From assembly GCA_029204225.1 (NCBI GenBank), contig CM055095.1:45805446-45869445 (forward strand): a stretch of DNA of 64,000 nucleotides. The letters are read 5' to 3'. Positions 1-11,240 of the stretch are shown one piece after another; the first letter of the stretch is position 1, and the number at the start of each line of letters is the position of its first letter. The notes below the pieces were generated by a model, which was not told the DNA's origin, made no database searches, and worked only from the letters and a program-made list of their open reading frames with translations. Source of the stretch: Diphasiastrum complanatum. Taxonomy: Eukaryota > Streptophyta > Lycopodiopsida > Lycopodiales > Lycopodiaceae. The position numbers and the translations under genes were made by a program.

Positions 1-1
1 C

Positions 2-814
2 TTCCAGAAAAGGTTGTTATACCTTGGTCACATTATTTCGGACCATGGGTTAGAAATTGACCCAAATAAAGTCCGACAAGTACGTGAATGGCCTATTCCT
101 AAAACCATCCGAGAGGTTAAGTCCATTTTGGGCTTTACGGGGTTTTTTCATAGATTCATCTTGAACTATGCTTTAATTGCATTAACCTTGACGAATGTCC
201 TCAGAGGGGCTAAAAGAGTTAGCCGGCACAGTAAGTTCAATCCTCCAGTTACTTGGACTAAAGAGTTGAATCAGAGTTTTGAGAACCTCAAATACTGTGT
301 AACTACAGCACCTATTCTACACATAGTGGATCCTAACAAGCCATATGTGCTTGAAACGGATGCCAGTGATTATGCTATAGGTGCAGTCCTATATCAGGAT
401 GGTAGACCGGTTGCTTTTGAAAGCAAGAAGTTAGATCCTGCTCAAAGGCAGTATTGCCCCTACGACAAGGAGCTTTTTGCTGTGATTCATGCCTTGAAAG
501 TTTGGAGACATTATTTGTATGGCTCCCAGTTTACCATAGTTACTGACCATCAACCGTTAAAGTATATTAACGATGCGGTCGACCTTAGGGGCCGTAAGGC
601 CAGATGGTCAGAGATGCTCCAAGAATTTCATTATGACATTGAGTACCGGAAGAATACTTCTAATAGTGTCGCGGATGCCTTAAGCCGGATTGGAGAGGTT
701 AATCAGTTAAGCTTTTCTGAGATCCAATCTAAGTTGTATCTGTCCTTAAGAGATTTGTGTAAGACCGATGTACTTCGGTCGTATTTGGCTAGACGTCCTG
801 GCAGGTTCTTCTAG
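2..814 (+). pseudogene. Ty3/gypsy pol fragment: end of reverse transcriptase plus RNase H
   Basis: The translated stretch begins inside the RT thumb/connection (YLGHIIS, then the ILGFTGFFHRF block) and runs into a gypsy RNase H domain. Visible RNase H blocks are ETDASDYAIGAVL, KELFAVIHALKVWRHYL, TDHQPLKYI and VADALSR. It copies and degrades the RNA strand during reverse transcription of an LTR retrotransposon. The 5' part of the element lies outside the window. The reading frame hits TAG at 812-814 and two further stops just after, while the protein continues one frame over, so there is a frameshift. It is contiguous with the integrase fragment downstream. It resembles the chromoviral gypsy pieces at 34936 and 54338. 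Family call is firm; the copy is clearly dead. Confidence 0.9.
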
Positions 815-898
815 ATCTAGTGATGAGCTTGGAATGCAGGATTCCAAGATTTCTCCTAATCAGGACAAGATACAGAGAGACTATTCCATAGGGATGGA

Positions 899-1795
899 TT
901 GCTTTTCTGGAATGGAAAAGTTTGTGTGCCACAAAATGATGATATAAGGGCCCAAATCCTGCATGAATGTCATGACAGCCCGTGTGCAGGGCACCCTGGC
1001 TCACAAAGGACCCTTGACTTAGTAAAAAGGAACTTTTATTGGCCAAACTTAAAAAGTCAAGTGGAGGCATATGTTCGCAAGTGTGCACAATGCCAAGTTA
1101 ATAAAGCTGAGAGACTTACGGCAGCTGGTTTCCTAATGCCCTTGAAAATTCCCAAAAGAAAGTGGGAAAGCATTTCCATGGACTTTGTGGTTGGGCTACC
1201 TCGGACAAAAAGGCAAAATGATGCCATTTGGGTAATAGTTGACAGGTTAACTAAAATGGCGTAGTTCATAACAACTAAGCAAATTGTCAAGGCTTCTGAA
1301 CTTGCTCAGCTTTTCGTCGAAAAGTTGTTCAGGTTGTTTGGTTTGCCGAATGACATTGTCAGTGATCGAGATCCAAAGTTCACTGGCAAATTCTGGCAAG
1401 CGGTCTTTGAGAAATTAGAGACCACTCTAAGTTTGGGGTCATCAGATCATCCTGAATCGGATGGTCAGACAGAGAGGACGAACCAGTCTATGGAAGATAT
1501 GCTTCGGGCATATGTTTCCAGAAGACAGTCGGATTGGGAAAGGTACCTTCCAATAATTGAGTTTGCGTATAACAGCGCAAAGCACTCAACGACGGGTTTT
1601 AGTCCATTTTCTCTGATGTACGGTTTCCAGCCTAGGGCTCCCATTTCAGTGGGCCTCAAAGGCCTCAAGGTTAAAGCAGCAGTAGATTTCTTGCATGATA
1701 TGCAAGAAATGTTGCTAGTTGCTCGCGAGAACGTAAAAACGGCTCAGGATAGAGCCTAGTTTTACGCTAATCAAAAGCGACAACCTAGGGTGCAA
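899..1795 (+). pseudogene. Ty3/gypsy integrase fragment
   Basis: The stretch 899-1264 carries the integrase HHCC zinc-binding region (H-x-C-H...CAGHPG...CAQCQ) and the first catalytic block (SMDFVVGLP). An in-frame TAG at 1262-1264 breaks it. The same frame resumes and gives the core with SDRDPKFTGKFW (second catalytic Asp) and SDGQTERTNQ (catalytic Glu). The protein continues to about GLKGLKVKAAVDF...TAQDRA, where another TAG occurs at 1757-1759. Recognisable homology ends near 1795, before any chromodomain or LTR. The downstream border is therefore a truncation. The end of this fragment is closely similar to the minus-strand integrase piece at 54700-54920, so both belong to related chromovirus lineages. 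Confidence 0.9.
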
Positions 1796-2149
1796 ACATA
1801 ATTACGATTGGCCTATGCCAAAGTGTCTGGAAAACAACAATGCACTCTTGAAAACCCATAGAAAATATGTAATGTTGGACCTATGATATCACGTTTTACT
1901 AAAGTGGTTGCAACTTGTGGTAACGGCAACGATACAACCTCACAAGGGAAAGATGTCGAATGGATGACATAGTCATTTAAAAGGTTGGTTGATTGTATTG
2001 CGAATATCCACTCAGGTGATTCATATGTTCTTATTGTGTTTGTTACATATGATCCTTCATTGTATCATCTAGAAAACACCTTGAAACACATAGTAGGTTC
2101 ATTTTCTATACAATATGGATCATATACCAAGGGAAACTGGTTGCTTTTA
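1796..2149 (+). other. no recognised feature
   Basis: About 350 bases between the truncated gypsy element and a LINE 3' end. I see no coding signature, terminal repeats or structured repeat except a short CAG-like run near 2150-2180. Confidence 0.5.
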
Positions 2150-2393
2150 CAGCATCAGCATAGCAACAGCAGCAGCAGTATCATAGCCTTGACATCTTGA
2201 CATAGATACAGATGATTATTATGCGCACACATACTCTCGCATACATGTCTATTTTAGCTTTTTAGTTGTACTAGATGTTTTATTACAGTTTTGGAGGCGT
2301 TTTATACGCTCCCACGGTTACCACATACTTGACATGTACTTCATTAGTCTTATATGCCTTTTGGCATGGAAAAGACATTAATAAAGCTTTCTT

Positions 2394-2398
<5 letters not shown>
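2150..2398 (+). mobile_element. 5'-truncated LINE (family A) 3' tail
   Basis: This stretch matches the 3' untranslated end of the family A copies at 7350-7558 and, inverted, 22123-22330. Shared blocks are CTTGACATCTTGACAT, CTAGATGTTTT, TTTTATACGCTCC and TTACCACATACTTGACATG. It contains the 3' hairpin ATGCCTTTTGGCAT at 2354-2367 and then ATTAATAAAGCTTTC, and runs directly into a CT tract. It keeps only about 250 bases of an element, the usual result of abortive target-primed reverse transcription. It is the first unit of the plus-strand LINE array. Confidence 0.85.

Positions 2399-2445
<47 letters not shown>
2399..2445 (+). repeat. (CT)n microsatellite, LINE junction
   Basis: Pure CT tract of about 47 bases joining the 3' end of one LINE to the 5' end of the next (CCGCGATGG). 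Confidence 0.98.
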
Positions 2446-2447
<2 letters not shown>

Positions 2448-2510
2448 CGATGGTGATGGCTGTCCATCGCTGATCTCTCTCCCCCTCTCCCGCCGTCCTC
2501 TCCCACCTCC

Positions 2511-3702
2511 ATGGCACGCAAAACCAGGGGGAGCCCTTGCTCCCCCACTCCTCCCCACCCCCCTCCATCACCCTCTACCCCACTCCCTTCCTCCGCTCTA
2601 CCTACTGCTCCGCCCCCCTCCCTCCGCTCCACCTGCTGCTCCACCCCCCTCCTCCGCTCCACCTCCCTCCACTCCACCCGCTGCTCCGCCCCCCTCCTCC
2701 GTTTCACCTCCCTCCACTCCATCTGCTGCCCACCAGCCACCCTCCGCTCCACCTGCTGCCCACCACCCCTCCTCAGCTCCACCCGCTACCCTGCCCTACC
2801 CATCTGCTGGTTCGACCTCTTCCTCCGCTCCACCTGTTGCCCAGCCACCCTCCTCTGCTCCACCTGAGCAACAGGCCCCTCCTGCTGCGCAACAGCAATC
2901 CCACTCAAGCCCTCCCTCATCCCTTGTCCCTTCGACTCCCATCTCTACCAACGCTGCTCCAGACACCCCCTTCTTGTCTCATGCCGACTACACCACCTCC
3001 AAATCCTTCGAGAAGTTCCTAGCCTACCAACTGAAAGAACTGAAGGCAGATGTGCAAACTCTGAAACTGGAAATCATCCACCTACGCACAGAGAACCAAC
3101 AACTCCAAACAGAAATGGAAAATAAATATGCTTCCCAGCCAGAAGAAGAGACAAAGCTGAAGATTCAAGATCTGGAACAGCAACTGAGCCAGCACAAAGA
3201 ATCGACCAAAACATGGGCTTCTATCATCACCAACAACAAAGCTACCAGCCCACCTTGGACAGCCTATGGCGGAAGTAAGTCTCCCCCCTTTTCATCATTC
3301 ATTTCCACTACTCTTACGGAAGAGAAACTCCGAGATTCCAAGGCTCTCAATATTAGGGTACGAGGCATCGTGGACACCCAAAATGCCATTGACGAAGCAA
3401 AAAGATTTTTATGCACTACCCTAGGACACAATGCAGATGGTTTGGATACAGCATGGCGTACTAGAAAAGACACCGCTACCTTGATCCTCCGCTTCACGTC
3501 ACATACATATCGTAAGGCAACCTTGCGGAAAAGAACCAAATTGAGAGACACCAAAACCTTCATGGATGATGACTTTACCTATATCCAAGTTGAAGAGAGA
3601 CGCCAAGCACTCCAAACCGTCAAAGCGACCGGAAGACGAGTGATCTATCGTGATGGAGTTGTTTGGTACCTCGATGGTACTGCATCCGGAAACAACCTAT
3701 AG
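2511..3702 (+). pseudogene. LINE ORF1 protein (family A), frameshifted
   Basis: The likely start is ATG 2511 (MARKTRGSP), because family B ORF1 starts MAPKKKEG and M1b ORF1 starts MAPPPRAP at the same place. A frameshift in the long proline-rich segment moves the protein into the frame that ends at TAG 3700-3702. After the low-complexity region come a coiled coil (about 3000-3230, with heptad-like LKADVQTLKLEIIHLRTEN) and an L1-like RNA-binding region. Visible blocks there are ALNIRVRGI, ADGLDTAWR, ATLILRF, FMDDDFTYI and GRRVIYRDG. The order matches coiled coil, RRM and C-terminal domain of L1 ORF1p, a trimeric RNA chaperone that packages LINE RNA. I see no CCHC knuckle or DUF4283. The terminating TAG is in frame with ORF2. 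Confidence 0.8.
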
Positions 3703-6700
3703 GAAATTGGGGTCCCCGGGCATGGGAGCATCCCAGGATCCCCTCCACACCACCTACATCTTGGAATATGGAACTGTAATGGCATACACTCATCATCCAC
3801 GGCTGGAGATCTTACCGACTTCATCACAGACAGAGATATACTATTTTTTATGGAGACACACGAGAGCCCAGAGAGAGGACTACCCACATTTGCAGGTTAC
3901 AGATGGGATTCAGTTTATAGGACAGAGACTCGATCAGCGGGTGGCAGAGGTTCGGGTGGAGTTGCATGTCTTTATCGAGAGTCACTACAACCAGCTATAG
4001 AGTTTCTCCGACATGATGCACAAGCACGATACATATGGGCTCATATCACTGGGCGAGCTATCGGTTTGGATAGGGATCTCTTCATTGTTGCCTGCTACTT
4101 CCCTCCAGAGTCCTCCTCCTTTGCAGACGGATCAGGCTCTCCTTACACTGATCTCTCCGCAGACATTGTCAGATTTACAGATCGGGGTTATGTCCTTCTC
4201 ACTGGCGACTTTAATGCCAGGACTGCTACCAGACAGGTGGATTTCCACGACACTGATGACATATTACGTACACGAGCTATTGATTGGGAGGACATTGGCA
4301 TCACCAGGAGCTCAGAGGATATGATGGGCCCTATCACGAGTTATGGAGAGTACCTTCTACAGATGGGTGAGGCTCAAGAGTTCGCCATTTACAATGGCCT
4401 GGCTTGCTGGCCACATTCTAGCAGATTCACTCGCTATCCACATAGCGGAGGACACAGTGTTGTCGACTATCTCATGGGGTCACCAACTTTTATCCCACTT
4501 ATGTCTGATTTCCACATTCTTCCCCCACTACCCTTTCCGATCAATCCTTCCTTTCTTTCAGTATGGGCTCCATCCCGACTTCCCAACCACCCATTATTCC
4601 ATCCATCTCTCGTGAACCCAAATACACTTTTGATCGCTCTCACATCAAGACATACCAGGAGGCCGTCAGTTCATTTCTTTGTCATTTTCCCCACCACATG
4701 TCGTTGGAAACACAAGCTATCTTCCTTACCACTTCACTACATACCGCTGCATCATTTTCCTTTCCCTCCAAACCACATCGACGCCCACCTACTTCGTCAC
4801 ACCCTATCCGACCTCCCTGGTTTGACGCCGAGTGTCGTATCCTCCATCTTCAAGTCACCCAAGCTCGATTGCATAATACACACCTTCTTCCTGCAGCTCG
4901 TCGATCTTTCCATTATGCCCTCCGACGGAAGAAACGGACGTACGAAACTCAAAAAGGAAAAAGCTTAGTCGATTCCCTTTGCAATTCCTCTTCCGGTGCC
5001 TTCTGGAGAGAATTCATCTCCCGTACCCCACCTCCTCCCCTCACTGACCTTCGTACCTGGACTACATATGCCACTACCTTATATACTGCACCCACGGACA
5101 CACCCATCTCCATTTCTCCCCGACCGACTACTTTCACTTTCTTCACCCCGGACATGGTTCTGACTGCCATCAAAAGACTGAAAACCCGTCGCACTCGTGA
5201 TATTGACGACCTTGAATCCGAACTATTAATCCACGCTGCAGATACACTTTCACCGACCCTAGCCACTTTGCTTATTCGAGCAGTTGTCTCCGGCTTCCCT
5301 TCCTCCAGGTGTACCAACATCATCCACCCCATTCATAAAACTGGTGACCCCATGGACCCTGGTAATTATCGCACCATTATGATTGGACATATCATTGCTA
5401 AGTTATATGGCACCATCCTCCAGTCAGCAATCAGTTCTGAGGCAGAGTCTAGGAGATTACATGCATTGGGCCAGGCAGGTTTCAGAGCACACTACACCAC
5501 AGATCATATCTTCACCCTTCGGGCCATTATTGAGGAGGCTAGACACAGAAGAGAGCGGGTCTACTATTGTTTTGTTGACTTCAGGAAAGCCTTCGACTCT
5601 ATTCCACGATCCCTTCTCATTCAGCGTCTACGTGATCTTGGTTTTTCTACTGACACGATCTTGGCAGTGATGGCACTATATGAGAGTCCTTGGCTGTTTT
5701 CGGAGTGATACCGGCATCTCAGACCACATCTGGAGCAAATTGGCGTGAAACAGGGTTGTTCTCTATCCCCAACCCTGTTTGGACTATACATTGACGAGCT
5801 TGAGAGAGTTATTGAGGGATGCGATGGCACAGGTTGCAGGCTTGGGAGCATCTTGATTGCTATACTTTTATATGCGGAAGACATGGTCCTCCTATCTTCT
5901 TCCAGAGAGGGATTACAGTGATAGCTAGACAGTCTTCATGCCTTCTGCAGTAGATGGGAATTGGGGGTTAACATATTGAAAACCAAAGTTATGGTTTTCA
6001 ACACATCGAGAGCTTTTATGCAGCGCCAGGAACTCATCTTGGATGGGCAACCCTTGGAGGTTGTATCTTCTTACACTTACCTTGGCGTGCTTTTTACAGG
6101 CCCTATCTTTGGCATGCGACAGGCAGCCTCCGCCAGACTTGGGAAGGGTCACGCCTCCCTTGTCCAATTAGAGCGTTTCTGTTTCAGACGGTTTATTCGA
6201 GATGCCCCGAGTAAATATCAGCTTTTTGATACTCTCGTTACTCCCACATTCCTATATGCAGCAGAGGTATGGTGTGTGGGTCTTACATCATCGGATTGGG
6301 CCAGTATTTCACGATTGCAGGTTCTCATGCTATCTCGGATGATATGGGCTAAGCCATCTGTCCCACATCAGATTATCCTAACAGAGTTCGCAGTCCCTCC
6401 CATACAGCTATCCGCCATCTTCCAGCTTATTCTATATATTCAGCGTATTATGACGTTACCCACAGGTGAGCAGAGATACGTACAGACGGCACTTGCCTCC
6501 TCGCGAGACCTTTATGATCAGGGACATCGACTATCATGGTTCTCTCAGGCCTCCCGAATACTAGATACACTTGGGATTTCTATCACAGACCTTCCATTGG
6601 GCACCCATGAGTATATCAGACGCTTTCTATATAGAGCATACCTGAGCCGGACATGGCAGGGACAGCTCGAGGTCAAGCCCGACTATTACAGGACACTTTC

Positions 6701-7366
6701 TGGAGCTAGACACAGTTGGATTTCTAGTTTTGCCACACTATCTCACCTCAGGACTATCTCATGGGCTTCGGTTTATTCTGGGCCAGTTCCGAGTATCCTC
6801 ACACCAGTTGGCGATTGAGACTGGACGCTTCCAGGGAACCCCACGAGAGGAGCGACTTTGCCAGTTATGTTCATTATCTATGGTCGAGACAGAGGAGCAT
6901 TTCCTTTTCACATGTCCAGTTTACTATGAGATCAGAGGGCGATATCATTGCCTTTTTCGTCAGACACCAATTACATTACGATCCCTCATCTCATATGAGG
7001 ACCCTAGATGTGTGGCACTTATGATACGTGAGATGTCCCTCCTGCGTCAGGACCTATGTCAGACAGCTCAGCACACCTATCCAAACACACAGTCTCATAT
7101 TACATCCTTCTTCTCTCGCAGGAGATCACGTCCTGATGCAGAGATGACTGACAGCGATTGCGACGACATTCCCAGACCTAGGATGCAGAGACGACGCACC
7201 ACCCAGCCTCAGGCGGTCACGAGAGTTACACGCCACACTAGACCTCTTACACAGACACACTATACATGCTCCTGTTCACAACCAACGTCAGCGGGCTCCT
7301 GCACTTCCTCATGCTATAGCTCGCATTACATCCTTCTACAGCGCCAGTACAGACCTGGCATCTTGA
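3703..7366 (+). pseudogene. LINE ORF2: endonuclease-reverse transcriptase (family A), degenerate
   Basis: ORF2 opens directly after the ORF1 TAG in the same frame. The endonuclease shows WNCNG, METHE, GSGGVACLYRE, TGDFNART and GGHSVVDYL. A frameshift falls near 4540. The RT shows DPGNYRTIMIGHI, GQAGFRAHYTT, CFVDFRKAFDS and KQGCSLSP. The active-site box reads YAED (5871-5882) instead of YADD, with GAA replacing the first catalytic Asp codon. In-frame TGA and TAG follow at 5919-5924, and further frameshifts occur near 5700-5750 and 6800. The C-terminus has C-x2-C-x9-H-x4-C (CQLC...HFLFTC) and the PCNA-box-like QSHITSFF at 7090-7113. The family's expected final stop, by comparison with other copies, is TGA 7364-7366. 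It would nick target DNA and copy LINE RNA, but this copy cannot. Confidence 0.9.
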
Positions 7367-7520
7367 CATGGATACATTTGACTACCATGCACAGACACTC
7401 TCATTTATGTAGTTATCTTAACTTGCACTAGATGTTTCTTTCTTTCTTTCTTACAGTTTTGGAGTCGTTTTATACGCTCCACGGTTACCACATACTTAAC
7501 ATGTATTTCCTTAGTCTTAT

Positions 7521-9120
<1,600 letters not shown>

Positions 9121-9192
<72 letters not shown>
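9121..9192 (+). repeat. (CT)n microsatellite, LINE junction
   Basis: Pure CT tract of about 72 bases between LINE C1 and LINE C2. Confidence 0.98.
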
Positions 9193-9196
<4 letters not shown>

Positions 9197-9812
9197 GGCT
9201 TGCGTTACCACATTGGACAGCTACGCACCTCTTCCCATCAGCTTGCTGTTGAGACTGGTCACTGCTGGAATATCTCGCGTGAGCATTGATTATGTCGCCT
9301 CTGTTCTATGCGCGAGCTTGATGATGAGGCACACTTCTTACTTCGATGCCCAGTTTATTATGAGATCCGTGGTCGATATTATTGTCTTTATCGGGATGGT
9401 CCGCATATATTTACCAGTTTTTTCTCTTATCCTGATCCTCGGTGTTTGGGGCTTCTTGTCCGTGAGATGCTTTTACTTCGTCAGTCACTTTTGCCTCCGC
9501 ACGATCATATGGGCATAGACTCTCAGCAGTTGCTAGTTACGGGATACTTTCAAACACGAGCCCGTGATGAGGATTCGGATGATAATATTGACATATCTGT
9601 CCCGCCACGGAAGAAAATCCATCATGGTTGCAGACAGCCAGTACAGCCTTCATCTCGACAAACCGTTCACCGGACACTTCGGGCCTAATCTCTCTTCTTC
9701 ACCTAGCCCGGGTTGTGGGCATCCCTGCTTTCTCCTAGTCATCTGTCCTACCTGGCCCGGGTTGTGGGCATTTTATTGTTTACATTACTTTATTTCTCAT
9801 GTATAGTTTTCT

Positions 9813-9813
<1 letters not shown>
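9193..9813 (+). mobile_element. 5'- and 3'-truncated LINE (family C), copy C2
   Basis: Starts in the ORF2 C-terminal region (GLRYHIGQLRTSSHQLAVE). It carries the knuckle (CRLCSMRELDDEAHFLLRC) and RGRYYCLYRD, with a frameshift/stop near 9290. The PCNA-box-like QLLVTGYF lies at 9527-9550, followed by an acidic stretch and the stop near 9688. The 3' UTR repeats GCCCGGGTTGTGGGC twice (about 9707 and 9753). Unlike C1 it runs into CT repeats at about 9814 without the hairpin and AATAAA end, so its 3' end was lost or bypassed. Confidence 0.8.

Positions 9814-9865
<52 letters not shown>
9814..9865 (+). repeat. (CT)n microsatellite, LINE junction
   Basis: CT tract of about 50 bases, led by CTTCTT, between LINE C2 and an internal LINE A fragment. 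Confidence 0.97.
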
Positions 9866-9867
<2 letters not shown>

Positions 9868-10061
9868 GTGAATTCACCTTCTTCACTCCCGACATGATCT
9901 ACGAGGGCGACTGAAGACTCATCGTACCAGAGATATTGGGGACCTTGAATCTGAATTGTTGATCCACGTCGTTGTCCCACTCTCTCCCATCTTAGCCACT
10001 CTACTCAACCGTGTTGTTGTCTCTGGTTTCCCATCTTCTTAGTGTACTAACATTATCCACC

Positions 10062-10069
<8 letters not shown>
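9866..10069 (+). mobile_element. internal LINE A fragment bounded by CT tracts
   Basis: About 200 bases from the ORF2 linker/RT start of family A (EFTFFTPDM, TRDIG, LESELLIHV, VVSGFPSS, CTNIIHP). The fragment has small deletions and a stop. It has neither the 5' nor the 3' end of the element. Both borders are CT microsatellite: the sequence passes from ATTATCCACCCT into the CT tract. A normal 5'-truncated insertion would keep the 3' UTR, so this points to recombination between CT tracts or premature internal priming. Confidence 0.8.

Positions 10070-10120
<51 letters not shown>
10070..10120 (+). repeat. (CT)n microsatellite, LINE junction
   Basis: CT tract of about 51 bases immediately upstream of LINE copy B1. 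Confidence 0.98.
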
Positions 10121-10122
<2 letters not shown>

Positions 10123-10310
10123 CGCTCTGCTGGTGCGCTGCCCGCTTGCTGGTGCGCTGCCCGCCTGCTGGTGCGCTGCTGCCCTCTCTCTCTCTTGCGC
10201 GCCCACCCGCCCTGCTGGCGCTGCTGTCCGCCCTGCTGGCGCTGCAGTGCTGACCTTCGCACCTGCCCTACGCTGCCCTGCGCTGGTCCTCCATCTGCTT
10301 ACCGCCTCCT

Positions 10311-11219
10311 ATGGCACCTAAGAAAAAGGAGGGTGTTCTTACACCCCCCTCCCTGTTGGACACCCCCCCATCACCGGTAGTGATGGAGGAGCCGTCTTCG
10401 GTGACAGAAACTATCAACATGGCTGCCATTGACTACACTCCTTCCAAACCTACCGAAAGTCTTTTTGCTTATGATCTTAGTTTTATCCGGCAAGAAATTC
10501 TTGGACTTAAGAAACAACTACACCTCTTTGAAGCTGAAAATAGCAAGTTAGCTAAGGATCTTTTTGGTGTCACGGAACGTGTGGAGCAGCTTGAGCAAGA
10601 AAATATATATCTTAAGCAACGAATTGCAGAAAAAAGTGCCTTGGAGGAGACTTCCAACAAGATCAATAGCTTGGAGAAACAAGTCGAGGAGACGAAAACG
10701 TGGGCAGCACTCTTCAAACCGGATGATATGGGCAGCAAACTCTCATCACTCGCAAAACAGGTTGAAGAAACGACATCGATCCTTAAGCAAGGTAATCACT
10801 CTCAGATTTCATCTTTTCCGAAGAAAAACGATTTGGAGACAGTTTTGGGTGAACAAGCCAGAAGGGCCAAAAAAGCCTTTAACATTAGAGTAAGAGGCAT
10901 TGCCAATGGTGGAAAACCGTTGGAAGAAGCTACGGATTTGCTCATTTCCAAGTTATCTCATGTGGCTGACGGTTTTGATACTGCTTGGCGCAGTAAATTT
11001 GATGACAATGTTTTGTTTATCAAGTTCCGCTCGCTTTCACAACGCAATGCTGCCCTTCGGCTTAGGGCAAAGCTTAAAGGTACTTTCATTTATATGGATG
11101 ATGACTTAACAAATACTCAATGGTTGGCAAGAAAAAAGATTATCCTTGAAGCGAAAGAGAAAGGGCAAAGGGTTGTTTTTATTGACGGGAAACCGAGATT
11201 TTTCGACCTTCCACAATAG
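10311..11219 (+). CDS. LINE ORF1 protein (family B): coiled coil plus L1-like RNA-binding domain
   Basis: 302 residues from ATG 10311 (MAPKKKEG) to TAG 11217-11219. Residues 1-50 are a basic then proline- and serine-rich head. About 55-165 are coiled coil with heptads (LGLKKQLHLFEAENSKLA, VEQLEQENIYLKQRIAE, INSLEKQVEETKTWA). About 185-300 are an L1-ORF1p-like RRM and C-terminal domain: AFNIRVRGI, ADGFDTAWR, VLFIKFRS, TFIYMDDDLT and GQRVVFIDGKPRF. By analogy it is a trimeric nucleic-acid chaperone forming the LINE ribonucleoprotein. The ATG is supported by family A and M1b starts aligning at the same place. The stop is in frame with ORF2, so an ORF1-ORF2 fusion would arise by readthrough. No zinc knuckle is seen. 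The function is inferred from fold-like pattern, not proven. Confidence 0.88.
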   Translation: MAPKKKEGVLTPPSLLDTPPSPVVMEEPSSVTETINMAAIDYTPSKPTESLFAYDLSFIRQEILGLKKQLHLFEAENSKLAKDLFGVTERVEQLEQENIYLKQRIAEKSALEETSNKINSLEKQVEETKTWAALFKPDDMGSKLSSLAKQVEETTSILKQGNHSQISSFPKKNDLETVLGEQARRAKKAFNIRVRGIANGGKPLEEATDLLISKLSHVADGFDTAWRSKFDDNVLFIKFRSLSQRNAALRLRAKLKGTFIYMDDDLTNTQWLARKKIILEAKEKGQRVVFIDGKPRFFDLPQ

Positions 11220-11240
11220 GAACTAGGGGCCCCCGGATAT
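11214..11240 (+). promoter_or_regulatory. candidate UAG readthrough site between ORF1 and ORF2
   Basis: ORF1 ends CAA TAG and the same frame continues GAA CTA GGG GCC CCC with no further stop to 14766. No ATG lies in frame before the endonuclease residues WNCN and AETHE; the first in-frame Met is about 80 codons in. Families A (3700) and M1b (minus strand, 20790) keep the same frame and the block TAG-G-(5 nt)-GG(G/T)G(C/T)CCC. UAG followed by G with a 3' structured or GC-rich region is a known readthrough arrangement (murine leukaemia virus, carmoviruses). Here it is inference from conservation. Confidence 0.65.

Noticed and set aside
2275-2510. Start of the ORF reading through the CT tract as part of ORF1
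   Set aside because: This part is the tail of another LINE plus CT repeats. The ORF1 start at ATG 2511 agrees with families B and M1b.
2511-2900. Extensin-like or cell-wall proline-rich gene
   Set aside because: The proline-rich stretch is the variable head of LINE ORF1, joined to a coiled coil and followed by ORF2.
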